Shown: piece by piece, positions 23,224 to 34,100 of the stretch
How positions within the stretch are numbered: the stretch's first letter is position 1
Layout: every line of letters begins with the position of its first letter
Assembly (NCBI GenBank): GCA_000708835.1
Contig: DF236957.1
Span: forward strand, 186,001 to 250,000
Origin: Klebsormidium nitens
Lineage: Eukaryota > Streptophyta > Klebsormidiophyceae > Klebsormidiales > Klebsormidiaceae
Reading direction: 5' to 3'
DNA: 64,000 bases
The notes under the pieces: generated by a model
Seen by the model: only the letters and a program-made list of their open reading frames with translations
What the model was told of the DNA's origin: nothing
Databases searched by the model: none
Position numbers and translations under genes: made by a program

Positions 23224-24810
23224 ATGATGTTTCTTTTCCCTCCCCCAGGTCCTTCCATCTCATCCCACGTCGGTTTCGCCCGCACCACCACCCTTTCTCA
23301 AGTCTGCTCCCCCTCTAGCAGCACAAGCCAGCAATGGCTCAAAGCCACTGCACGCGCCAGGCAGACATCGAGGCTGTCTATGATGGCAAAAGAGCAGGTG
23401 TTTTTTGACGGGGGGCCGCACTGGGGCGACCTCGCAGTCAACCTCGTGTTTGGGATCTCGGTGCTGTGGTTGCCCCTCACGGTGGCCGCCGTCGCGAGGG
23501 GGCTGCTGGCCAGGTAAGGCTGACCCCCCTGGAAGAATACACCTACCTTCTTCGCCATTTCGCGACAGAGATTGTTGGAAGAGGTCACCTAGTCCCTGGT
23601 TGTTCCTACTTATAGACCAAACCGATTCGAGCTCGGCCGTTGTTGAAGAGAAGAGTAGGCGCGGTTTTCGTAACTCCTGGTTTTTGAATCACGGATTGAA
23701 GAGACAATAAATGCAAGAAGGGGGTTTCCAAGGAAGCTCGTACATGGCGAAATCAGCCGCAGCTCTTCTAAACCAGTGTTCAAAGGTTGATGGTTTTCCA
23801 GAGATGGTCCTTGTTGCCTGGGTTCTGTGGATTTCCGGACATAGGTGCGGCTGGTTATTCGGGTCACTAACCATTTCTTGGCTTTTCGAGATCGTTGTTG
23901 ATGCACACGCTTGGAAGTGCTTGTCGTCGCTTGGTTGTAGGCCACATCGTAGGCTGAAAGTTCTCATAAGGACAACGAAGGAGCTCGCCTGCTTGATTGG
24001 TTGTCCGGATTGGCATATGCATTGGCGTCCGACCACATATGCCAAGGCTTTACAATGGGATGACAAAGAGGTGAAAGGTGCCTTCTTCCTCTCAGTCGTC
24101 GCACTCAAAGCAGTGACCGCAGTGATCTTTCCCCGAGATTGGGCACCCGCTGCTTATTCGAACAGACTGTTTTAGGTGCGTGAATGCGTCGAGAGGATTC
24201 TGCGGGGGTATGTTGCTTTGTACTAACCGGTTCCAACAACACCACCTCGAGGGCGTATTGTAAAGGTTGCCTTTCTGGTTTCTCGGAAAGGGTGTAAAAA
24301 ACTTCTGAAGCTGCAGTCGTTCATAGAGCAGGCACAAATGAAGGTCCATTAACAGCAAAGCGTGCACGTTACGAACATGTTGCGAACGGTACGAACGTTT
24401 TCTGTCCCCTGATTAAGTGTAGTCTGTCCTTGCAGTCAGCAGAGCATGACCGCTCAACAACGGAAAGAGCATCAGTAGTCTCTTGGGGCACGTTTCACGA
24501 AGAAATGCAACACCCTGCTAACGCCCTTCTTTTCTGTTTGTGCAGGTACCGGTTCACCGACCAGCGGGTGACTATCATCGGAGGCCTTTCAGGGGAAGAC
24601 CGACGCGATTTCAGCTACAAAGACGTGAAAGACGTGAAGTATGTGCCTAGGTTCTTGGGCGACTGGGGAGACCTCGTCATCAGCTTGAACAACGGTGACC
24701 AGATCGAGTGCCAAAGGATACCCAAACATAAGGAGATTGCAGCGTTTGTCGAGAAGCAGGCTGCTGCCGCAAAGCCCGGAAACGTTGCTGCAGGGGCAAA
24801 GGGACAATAG
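23224..24810 (+). CDS. Membrane-anchored PH-like domain protein, probably plastid
   Basis: Two exons, 23224-23513 and 24546-24810, join in phase 2 to 184 residues. The start is the first of two adjacent ATGs. Residues 1-52 are rich in Ser, Pro, Thr and Arg and nearly free of acids, as in a chloroplast transit peptide. A single hydrophobic helix follows at about 66-90 (VNLVFGISVLWLPLTVAAVA). The second exon encodes a compact domain beginning YRFTDQRVTIIGGLSGEDRR, with VPRFLGDWGDLVI and later IPKHKEIAAFVE. This matches the bacterial PH (YdbS/DUF304-like) fold shared by cyanobacterial and plant proteins, suggesting plastid origin. No catalytic residues are expected; a membrane or complex-binding role is inferred. 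The C-terminal Ala-rich tail is not conserved as far as I know. Confidence 0.75.
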
Positions 24811-26604
24811 CCGGGAAAGTTGCTTCACAGGCAGTTCAAGGGGACCCTCTAAGCCGTGTTGATCTTGCGAAGGCGAGATATCTTGCCGTTGTTCGGATTG
24901 CAAATCTAGCGGGGCGCTGTTGTGCACAGGCTTTGGCAAGCCTTGTCTCAGTGTGCGGAGTCCTAACAGTTTTGTCCTTTACCAGAACTGAGAAACGTCG
25001 TCAAGCTTTGTCCTTCAGGGGAAATCTATCATAGTGGCAAACGCTATTAACCTGAATTGTGAGATCGACTTCAAGCCTTCGATTACCAGAGTTGGTTGCT
25101 TTTGATTGTTGAAGCATCTAGGACACCATGCCTACCATCGTGCGCACAATCAGCTGCAAGTCACTCTGCCCTGGCGGCATGCCAACTGGGAATGTTGACC
25201 ACGTACCTAGGACAGGGCCGGGGTTTTGCCAGTCAAGGCTGCCAATTAATCGGTGATCCACGATCATGCCGCCGTGCTTGACGCGTCACATGTGGTAACA
25301 AACATCATTACGTCCTCATATAAGTGTGGCAGCGACCTGGAGCAGGATTATTTATGTCTTTTGGACAGGCTTCAAGATGAGCCGCAAGATAAGCATACAT
25401 TCGGATTTTGCCCCTGACTCTTGCTCTCTCGATCACGCTTCAGTGACACGCGGAAGCCTGTCAGCTCTATGCCATAGGCATATATGATCTGATCATACGT
25501 GGAGTGTCATTAGCTTTGTCACTGACATTCTCTGTCATGCTTACACCGTACACCGGAGCCTGACACTGCAAGCTATGATCGAGTATGTCATAGGCAATAT
25601 ATAAAGTTCTATCATGTATGGCGCGGCGTTCAATTAAATATATGCATGCCAACAGGCCGGGCCCCACTGTACGATGGTTAGTAGCCATGTTTGAAGTTGT
25701 GTATGCAAGGGCGGCCGGTGCATCAACGCTTCCCACGGACACTGGTGTTATAGCAATCCAACAACGATTTTGCAACACGAATTGTTGCAATAGTGCATGA
25801 CTAGATCAATTCAACACAAGCGGTTTTTTGCGAAGTGCATAAGAGGACCGTTCAAACTATGATCGAGCTGTTCTTAGTCAGCTGGACGAATGTAGTATAT
25901 AGGCGAGATCTGTTTCCGGATTCCGACACTACAAGGAGGAGCAATCAATCATTCAAATGGATAAGGAGGAGCAATTGATCAGTCAAATGGACTCCGACTT
26001 CGCTTTGACAACTTTGAGCATGACCGTTCAGGGGGCTCTGGGAGAATAAAGCGGACTGAGTTCCCGTTAATCAAGCAGATGAGCGCATATTAATGGTTTG
26101 CTCGATATTGCAGTGATTGCCCATCATACACATACTTGCGGTGTTAGAAGCTCTTTTGCATTCTTTTGATTGTCTTTGTCTGCTTCATAACTCTTATGCA
26201 AACGGTCGGAGTAGATGATTTCGCACTGAAGTGCATTGGGTGAGTGTAGCTTCTCTTTCCCTCAGCTTTGCCCTTGATTTGCAAAGGGGTTTCCAAACCT
26301 CGGCTTCAGAAAGCACGACGTTCTGTTTCCACTTGCCGTTACGTAATCCATGTCTCTTGAACTTACACGTTCAAGAGAAACAAAGAAGCATTCTGCTCTA
26401 CACTGACATCGGCGCCATATGATTTCATGGCATTGATGGGCCATCGATCCAAAGAGCTCTTAGATCTTGCTCTCCAAATCTGTTCCTCACCCGCTACACT
26501 GGCATGTGTTTACTGATATGCGGCCAGTCCGTTGAAGTCAAAGTTCGTAGTTGAATCTGTTCTGACAAATCTCATAGTGCTACACATAGCCTCATCCTCT
26601 CGTT
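24811..26604. other. Intergenic region, 1.8 kb
   Basis: This lies between the convergent PH-domain and F-box genes. It contains a short two-copy tandem repeat with a 30-bp period at 25933-25992 (core AAGGAGGAGCAAT). No gene is recognised. Confidence 0.6.
25933..25992. repeat. Two-copy 30-bp tandem repeat
   Basis: AAGGAGGAGCAAT occurs at 25933 and 25963, each followed by a related CAAATGGA tract. It is intergenic and no function is apparent. Confidence 0.7.
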
Positions 26605-27912
26605 TCACTGATCCTCTGCACAGAATGCGTCGCACCAGCGCCGAACAGCGGCAGTCTGTCCCAAGGCTCGCTTTCGGGTGTTGAGATCGTCCCAATTGAT
26701 CGAGCCAGACTTGAGCGGAACGATGCGCCTGAACAGGCGCACTGAGCAGAGAGGCCCGCACCCCGTCATCGCCCCCGTTCCTCTGAGTCCTCCGTCTTCC
26801 AAAATGAGTATCTTCTTGATGCACCAACGTTCTTGCTTTAACCCCAATCTGGATTTGCGGAGGAGATCCAAGAAGTCACGCTCGCTGACCACCTCTCCTC
26901 GGCTTATAACAATCTGCTCCACTTCCGGACACTTCTCGAAGAGATCAGCGGGGAGTTGCAGGATGCTCCTGTCGCCAACAAGTTCGGCTGTGTGGTGCGG
27001 GCTCAGATGCACGGAAAGGTGCTTAAGACTGGGGCAATGTGCTGCTACATCATCAAGCAAAGAGTCCAGTGAGCTCCGGCCATAGACGATGTCGAGACGC
27101 AAAGTCTGTAGGTGCGTCAGTTGTGAAAGGCGGACGAATTTGGCAGGAGGCCATTCCGAACCGGTTCTGAAGATTCCCCATTTCAGCCTGAGGGAGCGAA
27201 GGCAGCAGAGGGAATCTGGCAGATACTGGGAAACGTCACGCAGGTCCTGGAAGTCCATGTTGGCAAAATTCAGGCTGGTAAGTCTGTTAGTCGCAGACTC
27301 GAATTTGATCCCGCTGCCTTTGAAACACTGCAGACGGCTTCCGCGGAGAGTCAAGGCCTCTAACCTGGGAAAGGCGCGCAAGAGGTTTTGTATATCAGAG
27401 TCTACATACCCTCCTGAAGAATAGGTACTCAGGTCCAGAGCTAGCTTGCATAACGAGTTTGTTGAGGGCAGCAGGAGCTCAATGAATTTCCTCAAGGATT
27501 GCACGCAAGCACCAGCTGCCTCGACCCTGCTCCACTGAAAGCCTGTGAGACCAGCCCGCCTGAGATCTGTCTCTGCTACTCCTTTCAAAACTATCTTAGA
27601 AAGATTCGGCCGAAGACTCATTTGCTTGATGAGAGCTGAGCATGTCTCTAGTTCTCCTTCAAGCGGCTGGGTCGTCTCTGATTTCAGCCTCCGTCCAGAG
27701 GAACGGAGCACAAGAACTCTAGAGCATCGCCTTGCAGAGTCTAGGAAGGCTTTGTTCACTCGCGATAGCCATTCCAAGCTCCGAGGAATTTCTTCTGCAG
27801 CTTTCTGCACAATGCAATCCAAGAGCTCCGGACAGAGTGTCTCAAAGATGTCGCCTACATTTCCCATCTGAGCTTTTCTGGACTGCTTAGTACGAGCAGG
27901 GGATCCCGCCAT
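26605..27912 (-). CDS. F-box / leucine-rich-repeat-like protein
   Basis: Intronless frame of 435 residues beginning with ATG. Residues about 20-60 (FETLCPELLDCIVQKAAEE, then LEWLSRVNKAFLDSAR) fit a weak F-box: leucines, a conserved-looking L-C-P-E-L-L start, and the final R-V-N-K-x-F segment. From about 90 to 380 are irregular leucine-rich repeats such as LRAFPRLEALTLRGSRLQ and LSQLTHLQTLRLDIVYG. Plant F-box/LRR proteins bind SKP1 in SCF ubiquitin ligases and present substrates through the repeats; the substrate here is unknown. The gene is divergent from the Sel1-repeat gene, with start codons 504 bp apart. The F-box itself is poorly conserved, so it could instead be a plain LRR protein. Confidence 0.7.
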   Translation of the reverse strand: MAGSPARTKQSRKAQMGNVGDIFETLCPELLDCIVQKAAEEIPRSLEWLSRVNKAFLDSARRCSRVLVLRSSGRRLKSETTQPLEGELETCSALIKQMSLRPNLSKIVLKGVAETDLRRAGLTGFQWSRVEAAGACVQSLRKFIELLLPSTNSLCKLALDLSTYSSGGYVDSDIQNLLRAFPRLEALTLRGSRLQCFKGSGIKFESATNRLTSLNFANMDFQDLRDVSQYLPDSLCCLRSLRLKWGIFRTGSEWPPAKFVRLSQLTHLQTLRLDIVYGRSSLDSLLDDVAAHCPSLKHLSVHLSPHHTAELVGDRSILQLPADLFEKCPEVEQIVISRGEVVSERDFLDLLRKSRLGLKQERWCIKKILILEDGGLRGTGAMTGCGPLCSVRLFRRIVPLKSGSINWDDLNTRKRALGQTAAVRRWCDAFCAEDQ

Positions 27913-28416
27913 GCTTTAAGGAGCCTGATGCGAAAAGAGAACTGCTCACAATCACATGTCGAACTGCTTGCGCAAGTGGGGAAGCCTCAAGCTTGGTCTT
28001 GCGGCGCAGCTCTTCTTTGGCTCCATTCTGACGTTGTTCAAGTCCCTCATGAGACATGACTCATGAGTGATTGTTGCCTTGTATTGACAGAAACAAGTAT
28101 CTTGATCAAAAATACTCAAAGATCATGCGCAGCGGCTCTGACGTGACGACAACCACGCCGCGGCCGCGCTTGCGCACCGCCCGGTGTGCCGAACCCGCGC
28201 AGCTATGAGTCGCGCGGCCGCGCGCGGGTGGCGGAAAACATCTGAAACCCTGCAGGTTCAAGCCTCCAACCAAAACCCCGCGGCTTTTGTTTGGCGCCGC
28301 GGCACAGACTCAGTCCCTTGAAGACGTAACGCGACTACTCAAACGAAGTGCCTGAAATTTGTCGCATTCACATTTGCGTGGAGCCAAGAGGCAGGCGCTT
28401 TGATTCACCAGCGACG
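27913..28416. promoter_or_regulatory. Divergent promoter region, GC-rich
   Basis: The 504 bp between two divergent start codons include a strongly CpG-rich patch at about 28140-28300, with several GCGGCCGCG-type blocks unlike the surrounding sequence. It must contain both 5' untranslated regions and probably both promoters. No specific factor site is claimed. Confidence 0.5.
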
Positions 28417-29715
28417 ATGTTGTCGTGGCTTGTTTCCGCAGTGTGCTTCGACGTGGCTTGGCTGCGTTTGTTCAGGGCTTCAGCTTCGCATGGAAATCAT
28501 TCTCCCGCCGGCCCTTTGAAGCGGCCGCGACCGCGAAAAGCTCTTCGGCCTGGTGAGAAGCCTGCAAAGCGGCTGCGCATGATAGGGTTTCATGGGGACT
28601 CTGAGTACTATGAAGCAGTCACAGGTCCAGATACCGTGCAGCGATCCGTGACTGAGAAACTCTACAACAAGGGGTTGGTTGCAGTAGGAAAAGGACTCCA
28701 CGCAGACGCTTTCGAATCATTTCGCACTGGAGCTGCTTTGGGTAGCGTCAACTGCATGAATGAGCTCGCCGTTTGTCTTGCGGGAGTGGAAGGATGTCCG
28801 CAGGACTTGATTGCAGCGGTTGCTCTCGTCAGAGGAGTCCAGAAACTTCTCGGCAGCTCGGCAGTCTTCAAGAACCAGCTTGGCGCAGTTATAGCTCGTG
28901 TGTATTACAATCTTCGCGAGAGCGCTCGGCAAAACGAGGAATATGCCAAAGCGGCGGAGTGGCTGCAAAACGCGGCGGACAATGGACATGCTGGCGCGCA
29001 ATACGAGCTAGGACAAACCTTCGAATACGACCAGGAGAACTTGGAGGAAGCTGTTGCTTGGTATGAGAAGGCGGCGGATCAGGGCAATATTGGCGCGCTA
29101 GTCGCCTTAGGATTGTGCTACAAGTTTAGCAAAGGAGTCGAAGAAAACATTGTTGAGGCAGCTGCGCTGTTCAGAAAGGCGGCCGAAGCAGGCAATGACA
29201 CTGCGCAATACCATCTAGGAGAATGCTATGATAAAGGGGAGGGAGTGCCTCAGAACGCGGCGGAGGCGGCCGCGTGGTACGAGAAGGCGGCCGCGCAGGG
29301 GCACGTGGACGCGCAATATAACCTGGCGCTGTGCTATGATAACGGCCGCGGACGGGCCCAGAGCAACGCCAAAGCGGCCGTCTGGTGTAAGAAGGCGGCT
29401 GAGCAAGGCCACGTGACTGCTCAGTACAATCTGGCCATAAGCTATGCGTGCGACATGGGCGTCGCGTTCAACCCCGTCGAGTCCGCCAAGTGGTACCGGA
29501 AAGCGGCGGAACAGGGCCACCGTGAGGCGATGCGTGCTCTGGGCGTGTGTTACGAATTTGGTGACGGCGTTCCCCTAGATGCGAAAGAAGCGCTCGTGTG
29601 GTATGAGAAGGCGGCCGACTTGGGGCATCCAGGGGCGCAAGCCGACGCGGAAGAGCTGAAGAAGGAGAATGAGTGCCTTGAAAGCTGTCTGCTGAAGCTA
29701 GGCTATGATGTGTGA
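28417..29715 (+). CDS. Sel1-like repeat protein
   Basis: Intronless, 432 residues from the ATG at 28417; the frame stays open upstream but only with a non-ATG start. The N-terminus is hydrophobic (MLSWLVSAVCFDVAWLRLF), possibly a signal or anchor, followed by a basic segment RPRPRKALRPGEK. From about residue 175 seven consecutive 36-residue Sel1 repeats run to near the end, with the typical pattern AxxWYEKAAxQGHxxAQYxLxxCYDxGxGVxxN. Such solenoids are protein-binding scaffolds; in algae and plants some Sel1 proteins act in ER quality control or ubiquitin pathways, but I see no RING or HRD3-specific feature. The neighbouring divergent F-box-like gene makes a shared regulatory context possible, no more. 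Confidence 0.88.
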   Translation: MLSWLVSAVCFDVAWLRLFRASASHGNHSPAGPLKRPRPRKALRPGEKPAKRLRMIGFHGDSEYYEAVTGPDTVQRSVTEKLYNKGLVAVGKGLHADAFESFRTGAALGSVNCMNELAVCLAGVEGCPQDLIAAVALVRGVQKLLGSSAVFKNQLGAVIARVYYNLRESARQNEEYAKAAEWLQNAADNGHAGAQYELGQTFEYDQENLEEAVAWYEKAADQGNIGALVALGLCYKFSKGVEENIVEAAALFRKAAEAGNDTAQYHLGECYDKGEGVPQNAAEAAAWYEKAAAQGHVDAQYNLALCYDNGRGRAQSNAKAAVWCKKAAEQGHVTAQYNLAISYACDMGVAFNPVESAKWYRKAAEQGHREAMRALGVCYEFGDGVPLDAKEALVWYEKAADLGHPGAQADAEELKKENECLESCLLKLGYDV

Positions 29716-31135
29716 CGAATGAGTCAGGGCAGCCCGTCTTTCTGTCCTGCTGGGCACATGAGGTAGTGAAATTTCTCCGACTCACAGAAACGGTACGTCG
29801 TGCGGTTCATTTTATGAGTATCCGGTGAGATTTTTATCATCACCACAGCATTTGAAGAGATTTGTGACAGTTCGTCTGCGCCTTCGTAAGCATCTATCTT
29901 TAGCCGGGATCTTCACGTCGCTCTTGAGGGGGTTGATCTTGCATTATTATAAGCACCAGTTCACTTCTACCTTCGCGCCGGACTCTTGATCTTTAGCCTG
30001 CTCCAGTCCCAATGCGCACAATAGCTTTTGGAGGTCTGGACGGTATAGGCTAAATGGTGGAATCTAGATATGAATGCATTGCGCATGTAAGTTAGCTACG
30101 GTGTCTGCAAGCAAGCCAACACTGTCTTTCAGGTCTTGTACATGGAAGTCTGTGGCGCATACTCGGAATGAGTTCAATTAATGCTTTACAGATTTGTGCC
30201 GCCTCATGCATGACAGGTAACTTGTTTAAGTAAGTAAATACGGTGAGGCGCCATAATTCTGACTGAATGTGCATTTTGTGCCAGTGGTATTTGTCGGGCA
30301 GAAATGGTTTCGTACAAGGCCGGCAGCACTTTTCAATTGAGCGAGCATGCATGGTTAATTTGCAACCATGGTTAAGAGCGCATGGAGCAATCCCAATCTA
30401 CACTGAAGGGCCGTCGATCATGCGAGCAACAGGTTACATCAGCGTCGGCAAAGCACGCATGCAGCTACGGCGCCCACCAGACTGCAATGTTCGCTCATTG
30501 CTTGATTCTAATCGACTGGACGCGTACGTCGAGTCTACATACTCACGATTTGGCAAAGTGGTACCATGCATGGGAAGGCGTTGCCGCAGCGGCGGTATGG
30601 ACATGCACACGTTAACGTAATAATCGATTAAACCGACTCCATGGGTTCCAGATACGTACGTGTCTGCGAAAGTTTGCAATGTGCATGGTGCCAGTACGGG
30701 ATGTACAGCTGCCGCATCTCATGGCTTCGTGATCAAAGTGCACATACTACAGACACCTTGATATGTCCTTAGCGCACCCTGGGGCCAGGATGACGGCAAC
30801 TTCACTTGAAACCTGACAAGAGGCCGGGTCAAGTTGGCGCAGCTGACTCCTGGACAGGCCAGTACAAGCCTGAAAGTACGGTCCTTCGCACATTTTATTT
30901 AAGGCCTGCAAGACGATCAAAATCATCGCGGACCCAGGTCAAAAGAGATGAGCGGCCGCTTGGAGCGGCTCACCGACTCTTTCTCTCATCGACAACAGCA
31001 TATGCGACCTCAACATACGTCACAGGCATGGAAGGATTGCATAAGTAGCTGTACATCGCAATACGCGGTCAGTCGAACAATCAACGTTTACAAACAAATG
31101 CGAGTACCTCGTCCGGCAACCCGCCGTTCTCCACA
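29716..31135. other. Intergenic region, 1.4 kb
   Basis: This lies between the convergent Sel1-repeat gene and the large minus-strand gene. Several short frames overlap on both strands, none with a recognisable family. No clear repeat is seen. Confidence 0.55.
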
Positions 31136-34100
31136 TCAAGAAGCAACCTCTATCTTCGAGAACGCCGAGTGCACCGGCGGCGCGAGGCCCGTGTAGATTT
31201 GCAGCGGGCTCTGTGGGACAAAGATCTTGTCCTTCTTTCGCGTGCAGGCTTGCAGAGTGTCGAGCGTGATGATCCCGTCGGAGAGCGGCAGCAGGTCGCA
31301 CTTGACCGCGGTGGTGGCGTGCGGCGGAACGCGGCTGTTACAGGCGGAACGTGGGTGAGAAGCCGAGAAACGCTCAGCTACGGACATCTGGTGATATATT
31401 ACGCGGCGTTCACAGATAAGCAAGAACCACCGAATTTCGAGAGTAAAGAGAAACTGAAGTTCAAACAACCGCTGCTGATTGAGTCGCGGCAGTAAGAGGC
31501 CGAAATGTGGACTAGGAGCCAAGAACTGCTTCAGTTGGGGACGCCTGCTGACTGAGCTGACTGAAATGATGTCGACACTTTGACAACATCTGGTAGCGAC
31601 AAGACTTGAAGGTATCAAAAACGAACCGTAAAGCAAAGCAGGGCCGGAAAGATTATGAACGATGGCGTCCAAGTTGTTCGCTGGTCAGACAGGTGTAAGG
31701 TCACACGACGAACCTAACTTTATGAGCGTTAATGATCGAAATCAGGTTTGGTGACAAACATACGAGGCCACTCGAAAGAAGCTGTCGAGCCCCCGTCCTC
31801 GACACAGAGGCAGGTTGAGGGATCGACATCGAGGAAAGCAAGACGGCCTTGACAGCTTTAACGGCCTTCCCATCTTTGATGAAAGTCCCAACGCGAGAAT
31901 ACAAAAGGTCGGCCAAGTCCCAAAGGGGCAATATAAGCACCTGGCTGAAATGGTCGCAATTGAACGCTAACCATCTGCGAAGCCAAAACATCGAGGAGGG
32001 TCATAGATACGTTATGGAAAGGTCATCGACATTGGCGACGGCGTTTGCGTGTCACTCACCCCAGTGGCACCACGTTCTGCAGCCACAGGTGCGACCGCTC
32101 TGTTGCGGCGCCCGTGGCGAAGTCCGCTGTTCCGCCGGAACCAGCAGCCCCCACCGGAACGGAGTTCCCGAGCGGCTTCACCTCCAGCTTGAGGTTGTGC
32201 CCCACGATGCTTTCCATGCGGTGGATCGGCGGCAACGAGGCGGTGCGCTCGTACGTCTTCTGCTCGGGCTTGCCGGCCTGATGTGTGAGAAAACCAGTTA
32301 AGAGTTTTGTTTGCTTGGTTAACCCTTTTTCCTTTTAATCCTCGGTTTGGGTCCAGTTCTAGCTTGAGATGGGCGACAACAATTTCCCCAGAATTTCCGG
32401 GCGTGCGTTTAGGAAAAGCAGTAGGGGTCTTCTCAGGTGGTCCGCGCTTTGCTCATGATGGCTCAGTTTGGGTGCCTGGGACGGGTGCCCCGGTCGGATT
32501 CGCCCGGTGTGCTCAAAGACGTGCGCAAGTGCAAAGTAACCGCAGAAACTCGGATTAGTCAGATCAAATTCAGCGTTGCGTTGTCCAAAAACAATACGAA
32601 TTGCGCCTGTCCTTGAATGCATTCTAGTAAGCCGCTCGACTTCCCCCTTAGCTAAAACACAAACTTTAAAAGATCAGAAGCGCCAGCAGTCCAGTCTTTG
32701 TCAAGAACCGCGACTCAAGATTCTGGAAAGGACAGGGATAATCCTTGCTGAGAACCAAGATGCGAATCAGCAAAGTGGAGCCACAAGCAGCAAGAAGGAC
32801 AAGAGAGGACTTCGAAGCAGAGCAGCTTCACTCGCTCCTCCGGCTTCGACAACCGGACATCTGGGATGGATTTGGATGGGGTAGAACAGCTTTTCAAAAC
32901 CCCCAAAACAAAGCTTGATGAAGAACAATCACAATCTCTGACAGATGAAAGCATTGACTTATGAACCGAAGGAACAGGCAGTAACCAGCGGAACTGCACG
33001 AAAACCAAGGTCGAAGCAGCGCAGTCTTACCCGGTCCTCCAATTGCAGCAGCCCAACTTCCGGGATGCCGATCGAGAGCCTTCCCCCTGGCCCGCGCACG
33101 GGGCGGGGGCCGCCTGGTTGTTGTCCCCCGGGCGAGGAGCTGGGCGCCAGGAGCGTCAGCATGAGCTCAGCGGAGGTCAAGTTGGTCGCCCGGATGGTGA
33201 CGGTCCGGGGGACGAACAGCGGAGGCGCCTGCACAGAGTGCAAGAGTGGGTGAGGAAAAGAGATGCATGGAGGCTAGATTTGCAAGGGATACTGACGACG
33301 TCATGAATTACTTCTAAGAGGAGCGATTTGGGGAATGAAGAGCGAAAGCGCCTGAAAGAAGCCACACGCGTTGCTGTAAAACGGACGTAGAGAATGACCA
33401 AAAAGCCATAGGACGGACGGAACAACGACCGCGGAAGCATCGGAAAAGGGAGAGTCAGAGACGTCGCATATAAGAAGATTGAACATGAGAATGAAACCGG
33501 AAATTGTAAACAAGCAACATAATCTGCACAAAGAAGAATCGTGATAAGCAACTCGACGGGTTGACACAACAGCGCTGTCCCGGGACACAATGCGAAACTA
33601 CGTGGTCCTCCGCGCCCAAAGAACGCAGATACACGTGTCAATACTACCGCGCCCAGGATGAAAGTGACGTGTGCCGTGCAACTCACCGTGCTCTGCTTGG
33701 CCGCTGTGAACGGATTCCGCCCCTCTTCCTCCAACGTCACCGACAACAGTAGCTCGCGGGAAGTCTTTGGTTTCCAGGTCAGGCTATGCCGGTACAAGAG
33801 CCTCGACTCTGCAATACGACGACAAAGTCAGCTTATTTGAGTCTGTGGGCGATCATAGAGGATTCATCTCGCGTCCTTTTTCGGAGGGCAAAAGTTGGAG
33901 TCATTGCAGAATAGACGAGAACGAATCATCCGGTTGCCGTGGCTCCTGCGGGAAGAAGTAATCGACGCCTCAATCAGTGTAACCCTGAGAAACTTAACAC
34001 CCGTCGACAGTGTCCTATAACACTATAACACTTATCCGGATCGTCGACTCTCCACGAGCGCTCTCCGTACTTTTAGTCAAAGCCTCCAGATTTTCGGGAT

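Noticed and set aside
28348-28416. 23-residue upstream extension of the Sel1-repeat protein
   Set aside because: It needs a GTG start, which is unlikely in a eukaryote; the ATG at 28417 is preferred.
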